Assembly: GCA_031410595.1 (NCBI GenBank)
Contig: JANNZM010000153.1
Location: 15,400-79,399 of the forward strand
Origin: JANMCE01 sp031410595
GTDB taxonomy: Bacteria > Actinomycetota > Acidimicrobiia > Acidimicrobiales > Ilumatobacteraceae
Direction: 5' to 3'
Length of the DNA stretch: 64,000 bases
Position numbers and translations under genes: made by a program. Below the pieces are notes generated by a model that did no database searches, was not told where the DNA came from, and saw only the letters and a list, made by a program, of their open reading frames with translations. Positions 25,019 through 34,017 of this stretch are shown piece after piece (the first letter of the stretch is position 1; every line of letters starts with the position of its first letter).

Positions 25019-25864
25019 GTGTGGCTGCCTTGGAATCTCGCTCTCTGGGCGGCGGGCGCTTTCCTTATTGGCTGGCTGGCAACTCGTCGTCGCCCGGGTG
25101 GAGCCGGTCGCCTGGTTGCGCCCCTCTGCCAGGAGGCCGCACCGTTGTTCGCCGGCTATGCCTGCTGGATGCGGCTCGGCGAGCTGCGCCTCTTCGGCCC
25201 GCAGGGCGCAGCTGCTCGAGGCCGCTGGATCTGGAACGTAGAGAAGTGGCTTCCGTTCCCTACCGAACTTACGCTGCAACGCTGGACGCTGCATTCGAAG
25301 CTGCTCGTTCAGTTCGCCAACTCGTACTACATCGTCTTCCACGTTGCCCCGATGGGAATCTTCATCGTGTGGCTGTACGTCCGCCATCGGGATCACTTCG
25401 CACGGTGGCGCAACCAACTCGTTTTCCTGTCGATCGTTGGCGCGGTCATCCAGTTCCTTCCGGTTGCGCCGCCTCGCCTCTTCCCTGATCTCGGGTTTAT
25501 CGACACCGCCGCCCGATACGGCCCTCGGGTCTATGACTCATCAGGCTTCAACCAACCGGGCCAGTTGGCGGCGATGCCGTCGATGCATGTCGGCTGGGCT
25601 GTGTTGATTGCTCTTGCAACGTTCACCGCCGGTCGTAGCAAATGGCGCTGGCTCGGTCCGGCCCACGGTGTGCTCACCATCTTCGCCGTCACCGTCACCG
25701 CGTATCACTGGCTACTCGACGGCGTTGTCGCGGTCGTCATCTTGCTCGTCGGCATGGGCCTGGCTGAATTGGTGAAGCGACTACAACGCTCGACGACCGG
25801 TCCAGTGGTGGCCGATGAGGTTGATAGTGCCGTCGGCAGCGAGGCGTTCTTCTTCGGCCCGTAG
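25019..25864 (+). CDS. PAP2-superfamily membrane protein (inositolphosphotransferase/Aur1-like)
   Basis: A 281-residue integral membrane protein starting at GTG 25019. About six hydrophobic segments are visible. The phosphatase signature is of the Aur1/IPC-synthase type: PSMHVGWAVL (motif C2) and TAYHWLLDGVVAVV (motif C3), with the catalytic His residues in each. Actinobacterial members act on lipid-linked phosphates or transfer phospho-inositol, but the substrate here is open. The last 28 codons overlap, tail to tail, the 3' end of the methyltransferase gene. Confidence 0.8.
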   Translation: MWLPWNLALWAAGAFLIGWLATRRRPGGAGRLVAPLCQEAAPLFAGYACWMRLGELRLFGPQGAAARGRWIWNVEKWLPFPTELTLQRWTLHSKLLVQFANSYYIVFHVAPMGIFIVWLYVRHRDHFARWRNQLVFLSIVGAVIQFLPVAPPRLFPDLGFIDTAARYGPRVYDSSGFNQPGQLAAMPSMHVGWAVLIALATFTAGRSKWRWLGPAHGVLTIFAVTVTAYHWLLDGVVAVVILLVGMGLAELVKRLQRSTTGPVVADEVDSAVGSEAFFFGP

Positions 25865-26455
25865 ATCTTCGTTCAACCCCCATCGGAAGAGGTATGGGGC
25901 GCGGACGTCACTGACCGTTTCGAAGTCGGCTGCCAGTAGCATGTCGAGAACCTCGGCCCAGGTCGATACGTGGTGCTGCATCCAGTGGCGCCAGTCGGGG
26001 ACGAACGCCTCGAAGGTATCGGGTAGGGGTTGGTGACCGGAATGCTCCTCCGGGTCCTCGAGCTGGCGGTGGGTGAACCACCAGTGCAGTGTCGGCTCAT
26101 GATCGTTCAACACCCGGTCGAATTCGCGGACCAGCATCATCGTGCCAGGCTGCGTCAAGCGTCGTAACGCGGCCGCGGCTGCCGTCAGATCAGCGAGATG
26201 ATGCAGTGACACACTGGCGAACACCACGTCGAACGGAGCGGCCTCAAGCTCCTCGAACGCAAGAGAAAGCACCGCTGGTTCGGGCGATGCGTTCGGATCC
26301 ACACCTGTCACGTCGTAATCGGCCATGAGCCGCCGCACCAACGCGCCGTCGCCGCAGCCGATCTCAAGCACCCGATCGCCGGGCTGGGCATACGACCGAA
26401 TCCATGCTTCCATCTCGGCAAGATCATTCGGATACATCTCCTGGCTGCGGCTCAC
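25781..26455 (-). CDS. Class I SAM-dependent methyltransferase
   Basis: About 224 residues from GTG 26455. The SAM site is RVLEIGCGDGALVRRL, followed by VTGVDPN (acidic end of beta 2) and DVVFASVSLHHLADL (motif before beta 4), the order of a Methyltransf_11/25 domain. The methyl acceptor is unknown. The start is unsure: the open frame reaches 26641 without similarity, and ATG 26437 is too close to its AGGAG. Its 3' end overlaps the PAP2 gene by 84 bases in opposite orientation, which is unusually long. Confidence 0.78.
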   Translation of the reverse strand: MSRSQEMYPNDLAEMEAWIRSYAQPGDRVLEIGCGDGALVRRLMADYDVTGVDPNASPEPAVLSLAFEELEAAPFDVVFASVSLHHLADLTAAAAALRRLTQPGTMMLVREFDRVLNDHEPTLHWWFTHRQLEDPEEHSGHQPLPDTFEAFVPDWRHWMQHHVSTWAEVLDMLLAADFETVSDVRAPYLFRWGLNEDLRAEEERLAADGTINLIGHHWTGRRAL

Positions 26456-26578
26456 GACCGACAAACCTATCCAACCCGACCAATCACCCGCGACGGCGCG
26501 GGTCGTAAAGGATTCAAGATCGACACAAGTGATGACGCGCCGCCTGCTGGAAGAGGCGGCCGGTGCCGATAGACAGTC

Positions 26579-28600
26579 ATGCCTACCGCGTCCGCTCACA
26601 GCGAAGGCCCACCACTCTTGGTCACGCAGCCGCTTGCCCACGCCAGCGCATTACGAGCGCGGGGCGTGTCGGCGACCGTGAGTCGAGCTGCGTCATTCGG
26701 GCTGGCCACCGTGCTTGTGCTGCTGGCCGGCTTTACCTTGAGCTCGGTTCTGGTCTCCAATAATCGGGCAACCGATGTCGCTCAGGCTGTCCGATTGAAC
26801 AATGCATATCGCGACGCCCGCCTTGAGGTTGCCTCTGCCGAATCCCTCGAGCGAAAGTACCGCCTTGAGCCCTCGCCCGAGGTGCGCGCCAGCTACGACG
26901 CAGCCGTCAACAGCCTCAAGTCTTCGCTTGAACAAATCATCGCTTCTGGGGATTCTGTCGGTGCCGAGCCGGCCCATCAGGCCATGGCGGGTTTCGATGT
27001 CTACCGGCGAGCCATCAACCGCATGTTCGCTGCGGTCGATGCCGACCAGACTGCACGCGTGTTGCGGATAGACGGTGACGAAGTCGATCCGACCTTTGCG
27101 GAGATCGACCAGCTCGTCAACAAAGGCGCCGACGCCCAAGCGACCGCCACCGGCAATGCGATCGCACGGCTCCGTCGCACCGAGTCGGCCTTTGCCATCC
27201 TCGCTCCATCCATCTTCGTTCTCGGTTTTGTTCTGCTCGGTCTGTTCACCTGGGCGATCAGAAAGTACCGGCAGCGCATCGATCATCAAGCACTGCACGA
27301 CGCCCTCACCGGGCTACCCAATCGCAACTTCTTCCACCAGCGAGCCGAGGTCGCCCTCGACGCGGCGCACCGCAATGGCGCAAAGACGGCCGTCCTGCTG
27401 CTCGACCTCGATCGCTTCAAGGAAATCAACGACACGCTCGGCCACCACTACGGGGACCTCGTCCTCACGGCACTCAGCCGCCGACTCGAAAGCCAATTCG
27501 GTACTACCTATGGTGTCGCCCGTCTCGGTGGTGACGAGTTCGCGGTGCTCCTTTCGGAGGTCTCATCGATTGAGGACGCTACTGATGTTGCGGTGCGTTT
27601 GCTCCTGGCCATTCGCAAACCGATCACTATCGGGGAACTGCGCTTTGACATCGACGCCAGCATCGGGATCGCACTGTCACCAGACCACGGGACCACGGTG
27701 GATGAGCTGATTCAACGTGCCGATGTCGCCATGTACGTCGCCAAGGCAAACCATGAGGGCTACAGCACGTACAGCTCCGACGGTGACCTCCATTCCCCCG
27801 AACGACTCGCCATCCTTGGCGATCTGCGCCGTGCCATCGAAAGCAGCGAACTCGTCCTCTTCTACCAACCGAAGGTTCGTTTGCCCGATGGCCTCGTTAT
27901 CGGCGTTGAAGCCCTCGTTCGGTGGAATCATCCAACCCGCGGTCTCGTGCCGCCGGACGACTTCATTCCGCTGGCCGAACGCACGTCGCTTATTGAGCCC
28001 CTCACCACGTGGGTACTCACCGAAGCGATGGCCCAAACTCGCCGTTGGCTCGATGACGGTCACAGGTTACCCGTGGCCATAAACGTCTCGGCTCGCTCGA
28101 TCGTCAGCCTCGATTTTGCCGGACACGTGGCCGACCTGTTGCGCCAAACGGGCGCTCCGGCCGACCTCATCGAACTCGAAGTCACCGAATCGGCCATGAT
28201 GACCGACCCCGAGCGAGCACGGCTCGTGCTTGAAGACCTTCACCGCCTTGGATTGCGCCTCGCTATCGACGACTTCGGAACCGGTTACTCATCACTGGCC
28301 TATCTGCGAACACTTCCCATCAATTTGTTGAAGGTTGATCGTGTCTTCATCGCCAACATGCTGACCGTCGCGGCAGACCGCGTCATCGTACGTTCGGTCA
28401 TCGAACTAGGACACAACCTGGGCCTTTCGGTGATTGCCGAAGGCGTCGAAGGTCGTGACATAGCCGTCGAACTGGCGCGGTACGGATGCGACGAGGCGCA
28501 GGGGTTCTTATGGAACAAGGCTCTTCCGGCCGACGAGTTCTTCCGGTGGCATCAGTCCCGAGTCACCGGCTCAGCGCAAACGGCGTCCAGCCGGAGCTGA
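26579..28600 (+). CDS. Membrane GGDEF-EAL cyclic-di-GMP protein
   Basis: A 673-residue bifunctional-type signalling protein. TM1 lies at about 38-60, a helical extracytoplasmic sensor at about 62-205 and TM2 at 207-227. The diguanylate cyclase domain (235-400) has an intact GGDEF at 317-321; the phosphodiesterase domain (415-665) has EALVRW at 444-449, EVTESAMM and DDFGTGYSSLAYL, all consistent with an active EAL site. It could make or degrade c-di-GMP at the inner membrane; which activity dominates cannot be told. It appears to be a single-gene unit. Confidence 0.93.
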   Translation: MPTASAHSEGPPLLVTQPLAHASALRARGVSATVSRAASFGLATVLVLLAGFTLSSVLVSNNRATDVAQAVRLNNAYRDARLEVASAESLERKYRLEPSPEVRASYDAAVNSLKSSLEQIIASGDSVGAEPAHQAMAGFDVYRRAINRMFAAVDADQTARVLRIDGDEVDPTFAEIDQLVNKGADAQATATGNAIARLRRTESAFAILAPSIFVLGFVLLGLFTWAIRKYRQRIDHQALHDALTGLPNRNFFHQRAEVALDAAHRNGAKTAVLLLDLDRFKEINDTLGHHYGDLVLTALSRRLESQFGTTYGVARLGGDEFAVLLSEVSSIEDATDVAVRLLLAIRKPITIGELRFDIDASIGIALSPDHGTTVDELIQRADVAMYVAKANHEGYSTYSSDGDLHSPERLAILGDLRRAIESSELVLFYQPKVRLPDGLVIGVEALVRWNHPTRGLVPPDDFIPLAERTSLIEPLTTWVLTEAMAQTRRWLDDGHRLPVAINVSARSIVSLDFAGHVADLLRQTGAPADLIELEVTESAMMTDPERARLVLEDLHRLGLRLAIDDFGTGYSSLAYLRTLPINLLKVDRVFIANMLTVAADRVIVRSVIELGHNLGLSVIAEGVEGRDIAVELARYGCDEAQGFLWNKALPADEFFRWHQSRVTGSAQTASSRS

Positions 28601-28613
28601 CGCAAGGGGGTCC

Positions 28614-30149
28614 CTACACCGGTGCTTCCACTCGGGCCAGCGGTTTTTGCTGTGGCGGCTGATGATCCCAGAGGTCGGCGATCAGATCGCTCCGCAGCGA
28701 TGAAAGTGCCGGGTCATTCCAACGATTGACCTGCTGCAGCGGGTCGTCGGCAAGGTTATAGAGCTCGCCCTCGCTCCCGTCGTGGCTGTAGCCCGGCTGA
28801 TAGGTGGAGCACACCCACCCGTCACGGGTGATGGTGCGAAGGTGAACGGCCACCCCGAACAGTTCGCTGTCCCACTCGGTCAGCACCCGCTCGAAACCGC
28901 GCATCGCCGCGTCCGCGTCATCGGTGGGCAGCGGCCTGCCTTCCATCCATTCCGGGACGGGCAGACCGGCAATGGCGCAGAACGTCGGGGCAAGATCGAC
29001 CAGACCAACGGGCTTCGTGATGGTGGACACGGTACCGGCCGCCGATGGTGCCGGATGCCAGATCAGCGGCAGCCGCATAAGGCCGTCCACGTGATAGGGG
29101 CCCTTGAAGAGCAGGCCGAAGTCGCCCTGCAACTCGCCGTGGTCGGTGGTGAAAATCACATCGACGTCCTCTGTCCACCCGCGGGCATGAATGGCCGCAA
29201 GCACTCGCCCGAGCGCCTCATCAATCAACTCAACCTCCACCGCGTTTCGGGCGTTCACTTCCCGCACCTGGTCAGCCGTCATGGTGGCCGGAATCCAGTC
29301 GAGTGGCGCTTCGTAGTTCGATACGAGCGTGCCGTCGTACCAGGCCCTCCAATGACGCGGCTTTGTGTCGAGCACTGCTTCACGCTCGGCCTGATTCGTG
29401 ATGTAGCCCGGGGGGAGCGGCACGTCGCGCCAGTTGACGCGGCCGAGTTCGGACACGGGAGGATCCCACGGGTGATGCGGGTCGGGGAAACTCATCCAGC
29501 AGAACCAATCGTCCTCGGCGGCAAGCGAATCGAGCCAGGAGATAGTGCGGTCGGCAACCCAGTCGGTGTGATACCAGTCCTTCGGAATGGCGTTGTCCTG
29601 CACCTGGGGTGCACCGGTTTCGCCGCCGCCCATCGCGTTGACTTCGAGCGCGCCGTCCAGCACCGGGTAGAACATCCCGACCGCTTCGGGATGATTGGCG
29701 AGAAGCCAGCGGGCATAGTGCAGCGGCCCCCGGGCGCCGTGGGTGGCCGACTCGAAATGCTCGAATCCGCGGTGCAAACCCACCAATCCGTCGCGGGCGA
29801 GACGGTTCTCGGCAAACCGGGCGAAAGGGTCGAGGAACGGTTCGAAGTGGGGCTTACCGATGAGCGCAGTGCGATAGCCGGCGTCGTGTAGCACCGACGC
29901 CACCGAGGGCGCATCGGCGGCAAGGGCGACGCCGTTCATCCACACGCCGTGCGTGCTCGGGTGCTGGCCGGTGAGCATGGTGGATCGAGACGGCATACAC
30001 ACCACCGACTGAGGCACCGCCCGCTCGTACCGACGCCCAGCCGCAGCCAACGCATCAACCACCGGCGTGCGGGACAGAGCACCGCCGTTGCAGCCAAGCG
30101 TGTCATAACGCTGCTGATCGGTCGTGACAAACAAGATCTTGCGTCCCAT
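28614..30149 (-). CDS. Sulfatase (formylglycine-dependent)
   Basis: About 511 residues from ATG 30149 (MGRKILFVTTDQQRYDTLG). The formylglycine signature is Cys51 in CMPSRSTMLTG; metal ligands are visible as TDQQ near the N terminus and IFTTDHGELQGDFGLLFKG further on. Cys51 must be converted by a formylglycine-generating enzyme not seen here. No signal peptide, so a cytoplasmic aryl- or alkyl/choline-sulfatase type enzyme. It is preceded by an SRPBCC gene whose TGA overlaps its ATG by one base (TGATG). Confidence 0.9.
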   Translation of the reverse strand: MGRKILFVTTDQQRYDTLGCNGGALSRTPVVDALAAAGRRYERAVPQSVVCMPSRSTMLTGQHPSTHGVWMNGVALAADAPSVASVLHDAGYRTALIGKPHFEPFLDPFARFAENRLARDGLVGLHRGFEHFESATHGARGPLHYARWLLANHPEAVGMFYPVLDGALEVNAMGGGETGAPQVQDNAIPKDWYHTDWVADRTISWLDSLAAEDDWFCWMSFPDPHHPWDPPVSELGRVNWRDVPLPPGYITNQAEREAVLDTKPRHWRAWYDGTLVSNYEAPLDWIPATMTADQVREVNARNAVEVELIDEALGRVLAAIHARGWTEDVDVIFTTDHGELQGDFGLLFKGPYHVDGLMRLPLIWHPAPSAAGTVSTITKPVGLVDLAPTFCAIAGLPVPEWMEGRPLPTDDADAAMRGFERVLTEWDSELFGVAVHLRTITRDGWVCSTYQPGYSHDGSEGELYNLADDPLQQVNRWNDPALSSLRSDLIADLWDHQPPQQKPLARVEAPV

Positions 30150-30547
30150 CAACTTGCTCTTTCCATCTGCTGTTTCAATTCGTCGAGTGCGCTTGCGGTG
30201 CCAGCCGCGATGGTGAGTGCCATGGTGCGCGGGTCGGCCTCGGTGGAGTAGACGACCATGCACGTCCGCCCTCCCGTTTCGATCACATCTAGGGTGCCGC
30301 GATGGTGTTTGAAAATCGGCGCCGTGATGCGGTACTGGAAGCGTCGTTGGATCGCATCGTCGAGCAGGATTTCCTCCGGGAGCGACAAGCCCGATCCCAG
30401 CACGATCACGCGTCTTGCGCCCTCCACCGTGCAGGACGTGATACCGGGGAACCACTCGTGCACTCGAGCCGGATCTCCGACCAGCTGCCACACATCTGCC
30501 GCTGACCGGCGGATCGAAATCGAGTGGCGCATCGATCCGTAGGTCAT
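30149..30547 (-). CDS. SRPBCC (START-like) family protein
   Basis: About 132 residues from ATG 30547 (ATG 30532 or 30580 are alternatives). It has the polyketide-cyclase/SRPBCC pattern: HSISIRRSAADVWQLVGDPARVHEWFPGI at the N terminus, beta strands through YRITAPIF, and the long C-terminal helix ALDELKQQMERA. It is a ligand-binding fold with no assignable reaction. It is coupled by a TGATG overlap to the sulfatase gene, suggesting a shared process, perhaps sulfated lipid or steroid handling (inference). Confidence 0.82.
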   Translation of the reverse strand: MTYGSMRHSISIRRSAADVWQLVGDPARVHEWFPGITSCTVEGARRVIVLGSGLSLPEEILLDDAIQRRFQYRITAPIFKHHRGTLDVIETGGRTCMVVYSTEADPRTMALTIAAGTASALDELKQQMERAS

Positions 30548-30708
30548 AATCCCGCAGTCTTCCAGGTGAAACCAGATCACGCGAGACCGATGGGCGGCGC
30601 ATTTAGGACGAAACGATTTTCCGATCGGGTATTCTCAAAATTCGCCGGTAGGGTCTTCGACGTCGATCATGCCCGCTCACCCCCACGGGTCGACGCATCG
30701 GAGCAGTC

Positions 30709-32643
30709 GTGTCCTTGAATGTTGCCGGTACTCCTGTCAACGATGTCCTCGCTTCGCTGCAACTGGTTGCGCACGAACCGAGACTTACGGCCGTGCTTCA
30801 GCACGCCCACAATCTGCAAGTTGCAGCCTCGGTTTCCTCGCAACCGCAAGACGATGCTCGGCTGCTGGTGCAGGTGTTACGGGGCGGAGACAACCTCTCC
30901 TCGATCGCCGCGATCCATGCGCTGAGCTCAGTGGCCGACCCGCTCGCCGATCAGACGCTGCTCGATCTTGTCGTCGAAAACGAAGAGCCGTTCGCCGGTC
31001 ATGCCGCATGGGCCCTGGCAGCCCGCCGGGCGTTGCCAGCGGCAGTACTTCCGCTGGTCAGGCTGATGCTGGGCGGCGGCTTTTCCGCCATGCTCGCCGA
31101 ACGCACCCTCGTTGAGTGGTCGCGGACAGATCCGACCAGCGCCGTTACCCATACCGACGATCAGCGCGAGGCACTCAGCCCCATTGCTCGGTCGCTGCTC
31201 GACGCGTTGCCAAGCGCTCTCTCACTCGGCACAACCGCTGCACCTCCACCGACCGCTGACCAGTGGCGTCGGCCGCGAGCCTCGGGACGCGGCATCGTCG
31301 TCATTCAACCATATTTGCATGCTCGTCTCGACCGCTCCGGCTCATCCCTCGGGTCCGGGGACGCCGGCGGTATTGCCTCGCTGCTTCGGTCACTCGGCTC
31401 ATCGCTCGCCGAAGTCGATGGCATCGATGAGGTCATCACCGTGACCCGGCGCCAGGGCGAGGAAGCCCACGTTGAAGAACTGGCTCCGGGACATCGACTC
31501 GAACGAATCGATTTCGGTCCCGACGGCATGCTGCCGTGGAGGGAGGCATGGGTATACCGCACCGAAATTGAGCGCTGCTTCATGGAGCTCGGTCGATCAT
31601 TGGACGGGCGCCAAGTGGTGTGGCATCTCCGCATGGCCGATGTCGGCACGCTGGCCGCGGCTGCAGCAGCGCGACTGCTCGGCCAACCCATGGTTTTTAC
31701 CGCAGCACCCGATCCGCACATCGTGATCGACACGCTGCAGGACAGCGGGCGGCTCGACCGCAGCCGCTTCGCCATCGAAGACGCCGCTGCGCAGTTCTGG
31801 TTCCGAGCCCGCATGGTCGAGCGTCTCGTCGCGCAAGCCGATCACCTTGCTCTGCTGCCCCGACCGACCATCGAACACGAGTTGATCGAACTGCTCGGCG
31901 TCGACCCCGTTGATCTCGATGACCGCTCCACGACGATTGCCGAGGGTGTCGATGTCGCCGAGGTCGAGCGGGCGCGACAACGACTCTCGACCAACGGTCC
32001 AGCGTCGGCAGTCGAGCGAGTTCTCCAGTCGCTGCCTGAGGATCGCCGCCATCTGCCGTGGGTGCTCTCCGTTGGTCGACTCAACCCGACCAAGGGTCCG
32101 CAACGCATCGTTGACGCCATCGTCAGCTCCGACGGTCTCGCGGACAAGATCAACATCGTGCTGGTCGGTGGTGACATCGTGCACCCGTCGCCCGATGAGC
32201 AGTCGACCATCGAAATGATCCGCCGTGGTACGGTCGGCGCCAATGCTGGTCTCGTGAGCCTGGCTGGCCACCTTCCACCGCACGCCGTGTGTGATCTCAT
32301 GGCTTTCGCCGGCGCGAACAACGGCATCTACGTCGCCGCCAGTGACAAGGAAGAATTCGGGTTGGCGATCGTCGAGGCGCTGGCCAGCGGACTGGTCGTA
32401 GTCGCACCCGAGCGGGGTGGGCCGCAGACCTACGTGGTCGAGGGCGACAATGGCGTGCTCTGCAATACCCTCGTCATTAGCGACCTGCGTCACGCCATCG
32501 TGCAGGCGCTCGGCCTTGTGGACAAACCCGGCCGTCGCGATCGAGCCGTGGCCATGGTGCAACGCGACCTCAGCGTCGAACGCATGGCCCAGCAGCTCGG
32601 TCAGGTCTACCGGGAACTCCTCCCGACGGAGGTGACCGTATGA
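30709..32643 (+). CDS. GT4-type glycosyltransferase with helical N-terminal extension
   Basis: A 644-residue protein starting at GTG 30709. The first about 170 residues are all-helical, HEAT-like (LVQVLRGGDNLSSIAAIHALSSVADP...DQTLLDLV) and not part of a normal glycosyltransferase. From about 197 a GT-B fold begins (RGIVVIQPYLHARLDRSG); the nucleotide-sugar half has LSVGRLNPTKGPQRIVDAI, LVGG, LAGHLPPHAVCDLM and KEEFGLAIVEALASGLVVVAPERGG, with the E-x7-E motif of GT4 retaining enzymes. It overlaps the next glycosyltransferase by ATGA, so the two probably act in one glycan pathway. Confidence 0.85.
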   Translation: MSLNVAGTPVNDVLASLQLVAHEPRLTAVLQHAHNLQVAASVSSQPQDDARLLVQVLRGGDNLSSIAAIHALSSVADPLADQTLLDLVVENEEPFAGHAAWALAARRALPAAVLPLVRLMLGGGFSAMLAERTLVEWSRTDPTSAVTHTDDQREALSPIARSLLDALPSALSLGTTAAPPPTADQWRRPRASGRGIVVIQPYLHARLDRSGSSLGSGDAGGIASLLRSLGSSLAEVDGIDEVITVTRRQGEEAHVEELAPGHRLERIDFGPDGMLPWREAWVYRTEIERCFMELGRSLDGRQVVWHLRMADVGTLAAAAAARLLGQPMVFTAAPDPHIVIDTLQDSGRLDRSRFAIEDAAAQFWFRARMVERLVAQADHLALLPRPTIEHELIELLGVDPVDLDDRSTTIAEGVDVAEVERARQRLSTNGPASAVERVLQSLPEDRRHLPWVLSVGRLNPTKGPQRIVDAIVSSDGLADKINIVLVGGDIVHPSPDEQSTIEMIRRGTVGANAGLVSLAGHLPPHAVCDLMAFAGANNGIYVAASDKEEFGLAIVEALASGLVVVAPERGGPQTYVVEGDNGVLCNTLVISDLRHAIVQALGLVDKPGRRDRAVAMVQRDLSVERMAQQLGQVYRELLPTEVTV

Positions 32644-33920
32644 AGTTGCTCGTCGTCAGCCCCGACTACGCATCACACGCCCTACCAATGATCGAGGTCG
32701 CCAGGGCCTGGGCCGCAACGCACGGCGAGGCCCTGGTAGCCACCGGACAGGCAACTCGTCCACTGGTCGAAGCGGCCGGTCTCACCTGGGTCGAACTTCG
32801 CCTTGGCAAGGGAAGCAACAACGGGGTGATCGAAGCCGACAAGCAACCCGTCGGTGAGGACGATCATCTCCGCGCCTTCTTTGACGCCACCCGCGCCGGG
32901 CCCGTGGCAACGCTGCGCTATCAGGCTGATGCCCGCCGACACGACCTGCTGCACGAGCCCGATCGCGTTCTCGACCGGCTCACGGACATCATGCTCGAGG
33001 TACAGCCCGATCGGGTTGTGGTGGATCACGTCGCGTTCGGTGCCCGAGTAGCCCTCCATGCGCTCGGCGTTCAGCCGGCCACCATGGTGCTCGGCCACCC
33101 GAGTGCATTGTCGGCTCCCGGCGAGGTCTATGGGCTACCGCCAATGTGGCCGACCTCGCTCCAGCCTGACTCCGCCGAACTCGATGACCTTGCGGCCCGC
33201 TGTTACGCATCGGTACGAGAACTGGCCGCCACCGCAAACGACGTCCTGACCCGTCGGGCCGCCGACCGGTTGCCGCTGGGCGATCTGACATCTGGGGGCG
33301 GTCAGCCGACGATCTACGTCTACCCCGAAGCGTTGCATGACCCAGGTCGTCCCCTTCCCGATCACCACGTGTTCATCGGGTCGCTGGCGCGCACGGAACA
33401 GTTGGGCGGGGTTGCATTACCCACCGGCGCGGGTCCGCGTGTCACCGTCGCGCTTGGCTCGTTCCTCAGCGCCCGCAGCGACGTTCTGGCCACCGCTGCT
33501 CGTGCCGCGCAGCTCGGTGGCTGGCGCCTGGCCCTCGCCCATGGCAGCAGCTCGCTCACCGACATCGGCCCGCTGCCGAGTGGTGCGATGGTCTCGCGAC
33601 ATCTTCCCCAGGTCGCACTGCTCGAACACACCGATGTCTTTATTCATCACGGTGGCAACGGCAGCGTGACCGAAGCCGCAACCGCTGGTGTTCCAACCAT
33701 CGTGCTGCCGTTCTCCACCGATCAGTTCGCCGGCGCGGCTGCGATCGAGCGAACCTCACTCGGCATCGCGCTCGCGCCCAATACGTTGACCCCCGAGCAA
33801 CTGGTGGACGCGGTGACCGAGGTCCTGACCAATGGCGCAACCGAGCGGGCCAAGGAGCTGGCACGCTCCATTGCATCAGCCGGAGGTGCGGCCGCGGCCG
33901 CGGCGGCCATCGCCGCCTGA
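32640..33920 (+). CDS. UGT/GT1-type glycosyltransferase
   Basis: A 426-residue GT-B enzyme of the macrolide/UDP-glucuronosyl type. The N-terminal acceptor half begins MKLLVVSPDYASHALPMIEVARAWA; the donor half ends with HHGGNGSVTEAATAGVPTIVLPFSTDQFAGAAAIE, the PSPG-like donor motif. The gene starts inside the stop of the preceding glycosyltransferase (ATGA at 32640-32643). The acceptor may be a small lipid or secondary metabolite. The C terminus is an alanine-rich run typical of high-GC genes. Confidence 0.87.
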   Translation: MKLLVVSPDYASHALPMIEVARAWAATHGEALVATGQATRPLVEAAGLTWVELRLGKGSNNGVIEADKQPVGEDDHLRAFFDATRAGPVATLRYQADARRHDLLHEPDRVLDRLTDIMLEVQPDRVVVDHVAFGARVALHALGVQPATMVLGHPSALSAPGEVYGLPPMWPTSLQPDSAELDDLAARCYASVRELAATANDVLTRRAADRLPLGDLTSGGGQPTIYVYPEALHDPGRPLPDHHVFIGSLARTEQLGGVALPTGAGPRVTVALGSFLSARSDVLATAARAAQLGGWRLALAHGSSSLTDIGPLPSGAMVSRHLPQVALLEHTDVFIHHGGNGSVTEAATAGVPTIVLPFSTDQFAGAAAIERTSLGIALAPNTLTPEQLVDAVTEVLTNGATERAKELARSIASAGGAAAAAAAIAA

Positions 33921-34017
33921 GGTCCGAACTCGCAAGAAATTCCAAAACGACCAATCCGATATGTGGGCAGCGACGAACACCGTCCGCTTGTTACTACGAA
34001 ACCCGGAAGGTCACATT

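Noticed and set aside
28782..29891. Plus-strand open frame of 369 codons over the sulfatase gene
   Set aside because: The sulfatase frame has the CMPSRST signature and family-wide similarity; the antisense peptide is a mirror of its codons.
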